56,015 nucleotides of DNA from assembly GCA_947588805.1 (NCBI GenBank), contig CANPYR010000011.1, positions 1-56,015 of the forward strand, given 5' to 3'. Origin of the DNA: an uncultured Clostridia bacterium. Its GTDB lineage: Bacteria > Bacillota > Clostridia > Oscillospirales > Ruminococcaceae. The notes beneath the pieces were generated by a model that saw only the letters and a list, made by a program, of their open reading frames with translations, searched no databases and was not told the origin of the DNA. This document shows, one piece after another, positions 50,144 through 56,015 of the stretch. How positions within the stretch are numbered: position 1 is the stretch's first letter; the number at the start of each line of letters is the position of its first letter. Position numbers and translations under genes: made by a program.

Positions 50144-50377
50144 TTAGTCTGGAGAAATTGTGCCAGTAACAGCGGACTTTGATTGAGTTTCAATGTCGGT
50201 AAATAAATCCTTAATCAGCTGACCTAACCTATCTTTGAAAACAAGAGCCACTAATACCACAATGCCGATCATGACTACGATCGCAATAATATCTACCGCA
50301 CCCTTTTCACTTTCAAAGAAGTTCTTGAGCTTAAACCAGACATAATTGCACCAGACATTTATCTGCTGTAATAACAT
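50144..50377 (-). CDS. flp: Flp-type type IVb pilin
   Basis: A 77-residue protein started at ATG 50377 with AAAGGAGGAAAAATC before it. A short basic head (WFKLKNFFESEKG), then AVDIIAIVVMIGIVVLVALV, a single long helix, and a short polar tail: the layout of Flp1-like type IVb pilins, which are cleaved after Gly by the A24 peptidase. The strong SD and the following hairpin fit a highly expressed structural subunit. The usual Glu five residues after the cleavage site is replaced by Asp at +3, so processing details are uncertain. Confidence 0.8.
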   Translation of the reverse strand: MLLQQINVWCNYVWFKLKNFFESEKGAVDIIAIVVMIGIVVLVALVFKDRLGQLIKDLFTDIETQSKSAVTGTISPD

Positions 50378-50432
50378 GATTTTTCCTCCTTTCACCAAAA
50401 ATTATATGTATTGATTCAAAATCAATTTTCCG

Positions 50433-50630
50433 TTAATCAAGGTCTCTAACAGGCAACGAACCCGGCCCGAACGGCAGAGTTACTTGATAGTAAAAATGCA
50501 CGATCTTATCCCAAAAAATCACAGCCAACAGCGAAAGTATTATAACAACTGCCAAAACAGTAATAATTACCGTCTTTACCTTGCCGCTTTCATCTGTGAA
50601 AAAGGATTTGATTTTAGATAGAATATTCAT
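50433..50630 (-). CDS. Second small Flp-like membrane protein (65 residues)
   Basis: ATG 50630 with ATAGGTGATAAA before it, 14 bp after tadC ends. SKIKSFFTDESGKVKTVIIT-VLAVVIILSLLAVIFWDKIV parallels the neighbouring pilin (FFxxExG, one helix, then an Asp-Lys/Arg turn), so it is likely a paralogue or minor pilin, but Lys-rich residues after the Gly make canonical cleavage doubtful. A longer frame overlapping tadC is rejected. Confidence 0.65.
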   Translation of the reverse strand: MNILSKIKSFFTDESGKVKTVIITVLAVVIILSLLAVIFWDKIVHFYYQVTLPFGPGSLPVRDLD

Positions 50631-50644
50631 TTTATCACCTATAT

Positions 50645-51514
50645 TCAGAGGTTTGCAAATATCGGGACAAGTATCATGATAAGTACGCCTATAAACATTA
50701 TGCAAAGCGGGAATAAAAGCTTGCTTGAAGCCTTTTCCCCCTCGCGTCTTACAAGCTGTTTTTTCATCTGCCAGACCTCTTTGCTCTGCTCTGTGAGCAT
50801 GACGGAGAGATCTCCGCTGCCCTTTTCCATGCCCTGCATAACAGTCGAAGCAAACTTTTTCACCTCGGGGATCATACATCTCATGCCGAAATTATAGATA
50901 GCGTCAATCTCTGCGACGCCGTTGTTCATCTCCGAAACAGTGGTACGCATTTCGCTGTAAATTATCCCATCTCCGGCAAACGCGACTTCCTGCCAAGCTT
51001 CTTTTAAAATCATTCCGGCATTTGTAAGAAGAGCGAGCTTTGATACGACCTCAGAGAAATCATGAAGCAGCTGTTCGGATCGGGCAAGCAATTTCTTGGA
51101 TGTGAGCGTGCCGAAATAATAGTACGCAACACCTGAGAACATGAGCATGATGACAAACGCTGCAATTTCCGCGGAGAGACCGTAAACCGCAAATGAAAGA
51201 ACGAATACAGTTATCGCCATGGAAATTTGCTGGGAGTGTATCACTCTGAGATAATACTCGCAATATTTCTCGCCATAAAGTACCTCGAGCTGCTGTCTGA
51301 GCTTTCTATCGCCCTTGCTCTTATATTTGTAGTGTATCGCCTGAAGGATACCGTAGCCCATGCCGTAAAGGCTTTTGAACCTGAATTCCTTATCGTCAAG
51401 GGAGTCAAACATCGAGCCGTAACGCAGCCCATTGAGGTAGAGAAGCCACCAAATCATGAGCGAGACGGCGCCGATGATTATCATATATGAATCCAGCTGA
51501 CTCAGTCCAAACAT
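50645..51514 (-). CDS. tadC: Tad inner-membrane platform protein TadC (T2SSF)
   Basis: A 289-residue membrane protein with helices near 7-25, 103-122, 127-146 and 262-287 around a T2SSF cytoplasmic domain (DFSEVVSKLALLTNAGMILKEAWQ to FASTVMQGMEKGSGDLSVML). The pairing of two consecutive T2SSF genes is diagnostic of Tad systems. The C-terminal SSKLLFPLCIMFIGVLIMIL is the conserved last helix. It works with TadB and the TadA ATPase as the export platform. Confidence 0.88.
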   Translation of the reverse strand: MFGLSQLDSYMIIIGAVSLMIWWLLYLNGLRYGSMFDSLDDKEFRFKSLYGMGYGILQAIHYKYKSKGDRKLRQQLEVLYGEKYCEYYLRVIHSQQISMAITVFVLSFAVYGLSAEIAAFVIMLMFSGVAYYYFGTLTSKKLLARSEQLLHDFSEVVSKLALLTNAGMILKEAWQEVAFAGDGIIYSEMRTTVSEMNNGVAEIDAIYNFGMRCMIPEVKKFASTVMQGMEKGSGDLSVMLTEQSKEVWQMKKQLVRREGEKASSKLLFPLCIMFIGVLIMILVPIFANL

Positions 51515-51523
51515 ATAATTCTC

Positions 51524-52375
51524 CTAAATCTTTATGTCCATAATGGTTTTTCCTATGAAGTACGCTGCAACAAATACCACAATACTTACCGTCGTGGAGA
51601 CAATGCCCGAGGAGGTGACGAAATTTGCGGCAAATTCGGGACTCATCATCTTTATCATGCCGACGAGAATTATCGGCATCGCGATCATAATGTTCTGCTC
51701 AGTCTTGTTTGATGTAATCAGTGTCTCTATATCTTCAGCAATCTCCATCTTGTCGCTCAGAATACTGTGAGTATTTCTGATTACATCCTTGATGTTTACG
51801 CCCTTTCTATAGCTTACAGAGAATACATCTGCAAAGCTTTTTATATCCTCATTTCCGCTTCGAGCGCCAAAATCTTGAAGCATTTCTTCTATCGGAACGT
51901 TATTATGCAAGCCGGCAATGATCACCCCGAGCTCATTTATAATAAAGGATTCCTCATCATATTGAACCTTTAAATCCTCATAGATTGAGAAAAAGGAATC
52001 ATTGACGTTTTTACCTGCGCTCAACGAGGTCGTGAGCGATTCAAGCATATCTCTGAATTGCCTGTTCAACTCCTTTTTTCTCTTGTCAATGATCGAGGAT
52101 GTTCTCATCGGGATAAACAGCTTTCCGGCAACAAGTCCGACGGCCGCCGGTATCGTGATATTCAGCACATATGTAAGCGTAGTAGGCATTCCGAACTCGT
52201 CCTTACCTATGCCTCCGTAAAATAGGTATCCTACGGCTGCGCCAACCGCAAAGGCGAGAATAAAATATGCCGCCTTTTCAAGAGGATTCATGTAATATAC
52301 CTTATAATTAAGCGTTTGCATATTCGTCGCCGAAGTATAATATTGGGGTTCGGCTATTTTCTTATTTTTCTTCAT
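51524..52375 (-). CDS. tadB: Tad inner-membrane platform protein TadB (T2SSF)
   Basis: A 283-residue protein with N-terminal helices (about 32-52 and 66-86), a T2SSF domain (RDMLESLTTSLSAGKNVNDS to SFADVFSVSYRKGVNIKDVI, about 107-205) and two C-terminal helices. GVNIKDVIRNTHSILSDKM is the typical second T2SSF block. Nine bases separate it from tadC and eleven from tadA upstream. Typical TadB proteins are a little longer (about 300). Confidence 0.88.
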   Translation of the reverse strand: MKKNKKIAEPQYYTSATNMQTLNYKVYYMNPLEKAAYFILAFAVGAAVGYLFYGGIGKDEFGMPTTLTYVLNITIPAAVGLVAGKLFIPMRTSSIIDKRKKELNRQFRDMLESLTTSLSAGKNVNDSFFSIYEDLKVQYDEESFIINELGVIIAGLHNNVPIEEMLQDFGARSGNEDIKSFADVFSVSYRKGVNIKDVIRNTHSILSDKMEIAEDIETLITSNKTEQNIMIAMPIILVGMIKMMSPEFAANFVTSSGIVSTTVSIVVFVAAYFIGKTIMDIKI

Positions 52376-52386
52376 TTTTATCTTCC

Positions 52387-53634
52387 TTAAATTTTGACAC
52401 TTATTCCCGCCATCTGCAGCTTTATCGTGTTTATCATCTCGTTATTTGTTCTCCTGAGCGAACCGGACACCTTTTCGGTGGTGCTGCGCTCATCTTCCTC
52501 AAAAACATAGAGCGGATTCAGAACTATCTGCCCGTTTTCATATCCCGCAACCTCGGTGATCTCCATAGTCTTTCTTGAACGGTCGCGAAGTCTTGAAAGG
52601 TGGATTATAATATCCACTGCCGAAGCTATCTGCTGTCTGACCGCTTCGAGCGGCAAACCCTCGGTATTCTGTAAAACCATCGTTTCAAGCCTTGAAAGCA
52701 TATCCTTTGTCGAGTTGGCATGACCGGTAGATAGCGAACCGTCGTGACCGGTATTCATTGCTTGGAGCATATCAAGAGCCTCGCCGCCTCTGACCTCGCC
52801 TACGATTATTCTCTCGGGACGCATACGAAGAGACGACTTGATGAGGTCTTTGATAGTGATCTGCCCCGCTCCCGAAGCGTTTGCGTTTCTGGTCTCCATG
52901 CTGACGAGATTCTCAATTCCGGTTATCTGCAATTCTGCCGAATCCTCGATCGTTATGACCCTCTCGTCTTTAGGAATAAAATTGGAAAGAGCATTTAAAA
53001 ACGTAGTCTTTCCCGAGCCTGTTCCTCCGCTGATAAAGATGTTATACTTAGCTTTTACAAGAAGCTTTAAAACATCTGCTATCTCGGGGGTGATAGAGCC
53101 GTAGCGTATCAGTCTCTCCATTGTCATCGGCGTCTTGGAAAAACGTCTTATTGTGAGCGTCGGGCCGCAGAGAGCTATCGGCGGCAGCACCGCATTCACA
53201 CGCGAGCCGTCGGGAAGTCTGGTATCGCAGATTGGATTTGCCTGATTGACCTCTCTTCCGGCAAGCCCGACAATTCTTTGGATTATGCTCTCAAGCTGCC
53301 TTTGACTTTCAAACTTCTTGTCGAGCTTGAACAGTTTTCCGTTCTGCTCTATAAAAATGTGGTCCGGACCGTTTATCATTACTTCGGTTATGGTCTCGTC
53401 CTTGATGATCGAATCCAAAAGACCGAATCCTCGAATTGAATTGTAAACCTGCTCGGAAATCGAAACCTGCTGGCTGATGGGACAGTACTGCCCTGCGATC
53501 CTTGAGGCTGTGATGTCCTCAATTTTTCGCATGAGTTCGTCGTCCTCAATCGTGCTCAGAGGAAGGTTGGCCGTGACATAGTCCTTTATTTCTGCAACTA
53601 ATTTTTGTTCCTGTTCTGCTGTCATATTGTTCAC
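52387..53634 (-). CDS. tadA: Tad pilus ATPase TadA/CpaF
   Basis: A 415-residue secretion ATPase of the VirB11/CpaF type. N-terminal domain 1-150 with TITEVMINGPDHIFIEQNGK and DTRLPDGSRVNAVLPP (binding-site Arg region), Walker A GGTGSGKT at 203-210, Asp box ITIEDSAELQ, Walker B RIIVGEVRGGEALDMLQAMN (275-294), and His box GHDGSLSTGHANS. All catalytic elements are intact. It powers pilus polymerisation (and possibly retraction) at the TadB/C platform. The GTG/ATG-proximal SD is overlapped by the end of tadZ three bases upstream. Confidence 0.95.
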   Translation of the reverse strand: MNNMTAEQEQKLVAEIKDYVTANLPLSTIEDDELMRKIEDITASRIAGQYCPISQQVSISEQVYNSIRGFGLLDSIIKDETITEVMINGPDHIFIEQNGKLFKLDKKFESQRQLESIIQRIVGLAGREVNQANPICDTRLPDGSRVNAVLPPIALCGPTLTIRRFSKTPMTMERLIRYGSITPEIADVLKLLVKAKYNIFISGGTGSGKTTFLNALSNFIPKDERVITIEDSAELQITGIENLVSMETRNANASGAGQITIKDLIKSSLRMRPERIIVGEVRGGEALDMLQAMNTGHDGSLSTGHANSTKDMLSRLETMVLQNTEGLPLEAVRQQIASAVDIIIHLSRLRDRSRKTMEITEVAGYENGQIVLNPLYVFEEDERSTTEKVSGSLRRTNNEMINTIKLQMAGISVKI

Positions 53635-53637
53635 CCG

Positions 53638-54717
53638 TTAAATCAGCTTAGAATAAAAATCAAGCTTTGATAGGCTCTCCACTACATTTTTCGACGTGAG
53701 ATGCTCATATCTCGAAATGCCGGATATTCTTTGAAGATCAATGTTGTCCACGGTCTGACAGGTTTTTTTACTGAACTTGTTGTAGATTACGCCGATTCTG
53801 TTGAGAAGCGATATCTCCCGATTTTCCTCGATAGCCTCAACCGCTTTATATGCACTCACGAGCTTTGAATTTGACGTTTCCGAGCCGTCGCCCACCCAGA
53901 TTATCCTTGAAGCCATATCGAGCAGTTCAAGATCTTCGGCTTCAAGACCGAAGTTGGCGTCAAGAATTACGGTCTCGTATTTCCCGCAGCTCATCAATTC
54001 CAAAAGCATTTTCGATAAAAGAGCCGGGTATCGCTCAAACATCTCGACGGTGTACAGCGCCTGCGCGGGTTTTGAGAAGAAATAAACCCCGCTTTTGTCC
54101 TGCTTTACACAGCTCTCAAGCATCATCTGGATATTTACACTTTTGCTTTGCAAAGCCTTGAAGACGTCGCCGAGGTCGTATCTTCCGTCTCCGGTGAAGA
54201 AAACGTCGAAGCCCAGTCTTTCAAGATTGAGATAGAGAACCTTTTTGCCGTTTGAAGCAAGATTTATTGCGGCAGAAGCAGCCAGCGACGAAGCTCCTGT
54301 GCCTCCGCTTACGGAAAGGAAGGCTATCATTCTGCAATTTCCCACGGAATATTTCTTCAGAACTTCTTCCATATGATCCGAACACAGCTTGAGGATTTGT
54401 TTGTAAATCTGCTCCACCGGCTGGAATTTGCATATCGCAGTTTTCCCTTTATGCGTTACTACCCCCTGATCGTCAACAAACCATGCAAATTCGCATTTTT
54501 GCGGGAGAATATCGTAATCTATGGCGAAGTCTTTATCTGCCAGCAATATGTCAATCTTCTTCTCCCGAACGGAATCGAGCGCTATATTAAGCTTTGTTGC
54601 GGAGTATATTTCCAGCGAATACTTTTCCGAAACGTTTGAATACTTGGCAATCAGATTGTCCGTGATCCTTTGGCGATAAGATTCGTCCTTGACAAGTATT
54701 TCGACCTTTATCTTCAT
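53638..54717 (-). CDS. tadZ: TadZ/CpaE-like localisation protein with degenerate P-loop
   Basis: A 359-residue protein; ATG 54717 (MKIKVEIL) has GGGAGGAATGGCAT before it, better than the upstream 54741. An N-terminal receiver-like domain (1-115; IDILLADKDF) precedes a MinD/ParA-type domain (128-359). The deviant Walker A reads SGGTGASS (137-144): both Lys residues of the KGGxGKS form are lost, as in several CpaE/TadZ proteins, so ATP hydrolysis is doubtful. TVILDANFGLEAEDLELLDM is the Walker B-like region. TadZ positions the Tad machine at the cell pole or site of assembly. It is the first gene of the cluster. Confidence 0.8.
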   Translation of the reverse strand: MKIKVEILVKDESYRQRITDNLIAKYSNVSEKYSLEIYSATKLNIALDSVREKKIDILLADKDFAIDYDILPQKCEFAWFVDDQGVVTHKGKTAICKFQPVEQIYKQILKLCSDHMEEVLKKYSVGNCRMIAFLSVSGGTGASSLAASAAINLASNGKKVLYLNLERLGFDVFFTGDGRYDLGDVFKALQSKSVNIQMMLESCVKQDKSGVYFFSKPAQALYTVEMFERYPALLSKMLLELMSCGKYETVILDANFGLEAEDLELLDMASRIIWVGDGSETSNSKLVSAYKAVEAIEENREISLLNRIGVIYNKFSKKTCQTVDNIDLQRISGISRYEHLTSKNVVESLSKLDFYSKLI

Positions 54718-54755
54718 ATGCCATTCCTCCCGGCAAAACATGGTTTTGCAAATAA

Positions 54756-54899
54756 GTGTACATTTTTGCCAAGAAAATTTTGTTGAATTTTTTCGGCGTT
54801 TTATATCAAAAATATACCTATATGCACTTGATTTTTTTAAGTTTATGTAGTATAATAACTATAAATATTTTTTGGGAAAAGATTCACAAAAATGTACAC
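54756..54899. promoter_or_regulatory. Paired 12-bp inverted sites with TGTACA centres
   Basis: GTGTACATTTTT (54756-54767) and its exact reverse complement AAAAATGTACAC (54888-54899), 120 bp apart, one 39 bp ahead of tadZ and one ahead of the IS. TGTACA is itself a palindrome, so each could bind a dimer; the pair could support looping across the Tad promoter region. Confidence 0.5.
54828..54856 (+). promoter_or_regulatory. Plus-strand promoter in the spacer
   Basis: TTGATT (54828-54833), 17-bp spacer, TATAAT (54851-54856). It points away from the Tad cluster, toward the IS; what it served originally is unclear. Confidence 0.55.
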
Positions 54900-54947
54900 A
54901 TTGTTGTAAATACGGTCTGCTACAAAATAGCAGACCTCAGTCTGTCG

Positions 54948-54975
54948 AAAAAGCCAAGCGAATGCTTGGCTTTTT
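54948..54975 (+). terminator. Hairpin terminator at the IS left end
   Basis: AAAAAGCCAAGC-gaat-GCTTGGCTTTTT, 12-bp perfect stem. It precedes the transposase and would block readthrough into it; its 3' arm also overlaps the IS promoter. CAGTCTGTCGAAAAAG just before it may be the IS terminal repeat (inferred). Confidence 0.75.
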
Positions 54976-54994
54976 CAAATAAATATGGTATAAT
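54966..54994 (+). promoter_or_regulatory. Promoter of the transposase
   Basis: TTGGCT (54966-54971), 17-bp spacer, TATAAT (54989-54994), 19 bp before the transposase ATG. Confidence 0.6.
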
Positions 54995-55012
54995 AAAGAG
55001 GGCGGTGATGAA

Positions 55013-56015
55013 ATGCTGAAAACAGGAAAAGAGGAAAGGACACAAATCGAAATGGTCTGCTTAGAAGACCTTGTACCAAAAGATCATATACTGCGGAAGA
55101 AATTTTTTATTGGATACTCAGTGAAATAGAGAAAGCAGGATATCTTTCGCCGGAGTCGGTATTTGTAGACGGAACGCATATAAAAGCTAACGCTAATTTG
55201 AAAAAAGCGGTAAAGAAAGCTGTTCCGAAAGCCGCAAAGATATATGAAGAGCAGCTTATGCAAGAGATAAACGAGGACAGAGAAGCTCACGGCAAGAAGC
55301 CGTTCGATAACGATAACAAGACTCGGGAGGAAAGCATTGTAAGCGTATCCACAACAGACCCCGACAGCGGAGTTTTCCACAAGGGAGAACATAAAAAGTG
55401 CTTTGCGTATACGGCTCAAACGGCGTGCGATAAAAAGGGATATGTAATGGACGTGACGGTAGATCCCGGAAACACGCACGACAGCGCGGCATTTGACGAA
55501 CTTTATGAAAGGCTGATAAAGAAACACTCCGAAATTGAAAACGTGGTAATGGACGCAGGTTACAAGACTCCATGGATAAGTAAAAAAGTAATTGATGACG
55601 GCAGAATACCTGTACTTCCTTACAAAAGACCAATGGGCAATAAAGATTATTTCAGACCGTATGAATATGTTTATGACGAGTATTATGATTGCGTGATATG
55701 CCCGGAAAACAAGATCTTAAGCTATTCAACAACAAACAGAGAAGGTTACAAAGAATTTAAGAGCAAAAGCTATCAATGTAAAAACTGCCCATCAAGAAGC
55801 AAATGCACCAAAAACGCGAAATTTGAGAAAACAGTTACAAAACACATCTGGAGCGATTATCTTGAAAAAGTAGAGGACATCAGGCATACGCCGGTATACA
55901 GGGAGCTTTACGAAAAGCGAAAAGAGACGATAGAGCGCGTATTTGCTGATGCAAAAGAAAAGCATTCAATGCGATATACATATATTCGAGGTCTTTCCCA
56001 TGTGACGAATTGGGT
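55013..56015 (+). pseudogene. IS1182-family transposase with internal deletion and frameshift
   Basis: The frame from 55013 reads MLKTGKEERTQIEMVCLEDL-VPKDHILRK (the normal N-terminus of IS1182 transposases), then stops after ten more codons. From about 55094, shifted by one frame, it resumes EEIFYWILSEIEKAGYLSPE and SVFVDGTHIKANANLKK and stays open to the window edge, with VVMDAGYKTPWISKKVI, CVICPENKILSYSTTNREGY, CKNCPSRSKCTK and RKETIERVFADAKEKHSMRY. DGTHIKAN, MDAGY and the final E-x-x-F block carry the DDE residues. Roughly 110 residues (the part before the first Asp) are missing at the junction, so it is inactive although the catalytic half is intact. Confidence 0.85.

Larger units (their letters stand above)
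54718..54937. other. AT-rich spacer upstream of the Tad cluster
   Basis: It holds a 12-bp inverted pair GTGTACATTTTT (54756-54767) and AAAAATGTACAC (54888-54899), the plus-strand promoter at 54828, and the hairpin GGTCTGCTA-caaaa-TAGCAGACC (54914-54936). I cannot point to a confident minus-strand promoter for tadZ; TTGTGA with TTTATA 18 bp apart near 54862-54891 is a weak candidate. Confidence 0.5.
54937..56015 (+). mobile_element. IS1182-family insertion sequence (partial, runs off the window)
   Basis: The left part of an insertion sequence: possible terminal repeat near 54937, hairpin, own promoter and transposase frame. The right end is beyond the window. Confidence 0.7.

Noticed and set aside
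54717..54900. Clear SigA promoter for tadZ
   Set aside because: The best minus-strand candidate (TTGTGA-18-TTTATA) is weak at both boxes; a start in this spacer is likely, but I could not place it.

Overview
The window looks like chromosomal DNA of a Gram-positive, low-to-mid GC Clostridia-type bacterium (Oscillospiraceae/Ruminococcaceae-like is my inference). The reasons are strong AGGAGG ribosome sites, TTGACA-17-TATAAT promoters, RNase Y, a type III pantothenate kinase, an ECF vitamin-transporter S component, NPxTG-type wall anchors, a SpoIIQ-like M23 protein (hinting at sporulation), a giant 2-hydroxyacyl-CoA-dehydratase-activator-like protein and IS1182-type transposase sequence. No 16S rRNA or other taxonomic marker is present, so placement below class is not supported.

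Layout. 0.6-2.8 kb: an XRE regulator with its own operator, and a P-loop kinase-like gene preceded by a 10-codon leader ORF and hairpin. 2.8-5.3 kb: scar of a mobile element (MobA/MobL fragment, TetR/esterase divergent pair, C-terminal end of a large serine recombinase). 5.4-9 kb: ECF S component, coaX, and a holin/GH25 lysozyme pair. 9.3-14.4 kb: a PF06541-type membrane protein and the 1418-residue activator-like protein. 15-16.6 kb: an unusual XRE HTH fused to a complete M18 aminopeptidase. 16.6-22.3 kb: a wall-anchored surface protein, rny, and a signal-peptidase-like protein without its catalytic Ser. 22.4-23.7 kb: tRNA-Thr, tRNA-Gly, a GNAT acetyltransferase and a deleted CPBP gene. 23.8-29.3 kb: a solute-binding lipoprotein, the SpoIIQ-like M23 protein, a beta-lactamase-fold protein and a PrsA-type foldase. 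29.8-30.8 kb: an RHH regulator and an IS1-like remnant.

30.9-54.7 kb is one dense minus-strand cluster. In order of transcription it reads tadZ-tadA-tadB-tadC-two small pilin-like proteins-tadE-DUF5702/TadG-like-TadE-like-prepilin peptidase-WG-repeat protein-FHA protein-PP2C phosphatase-two small membrane proteins-membrane Ser/Thr kinase with a beta-propeller-like exterior-1329-residue wall-anchored protein-small membrane protein-O-antigen-ligase-like protein. It reads as a Tad pilus machine combined with a complete phospho-signalling set (kinase, phosphatase, FHA reader) and a surface protein, and it is the strongest candidate here for a coherent and incompletely described system. The window ends in a deleted, frameshifted IS1182-family transposase.

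Intergenic DNA is rich in repeats. Five copies of an 84-87 bp palindromic element with a CAGTCGGTAG core lie at about 5.3, 7.1-7.3, 7.4, 9.2 and 25.6 kb. A 43-bp hairpin module occurs in the same orientation upstream of both coaX and the HTH-M18 gene. Other shared modules and TCTGAC-rich tracts fill the same spacers.
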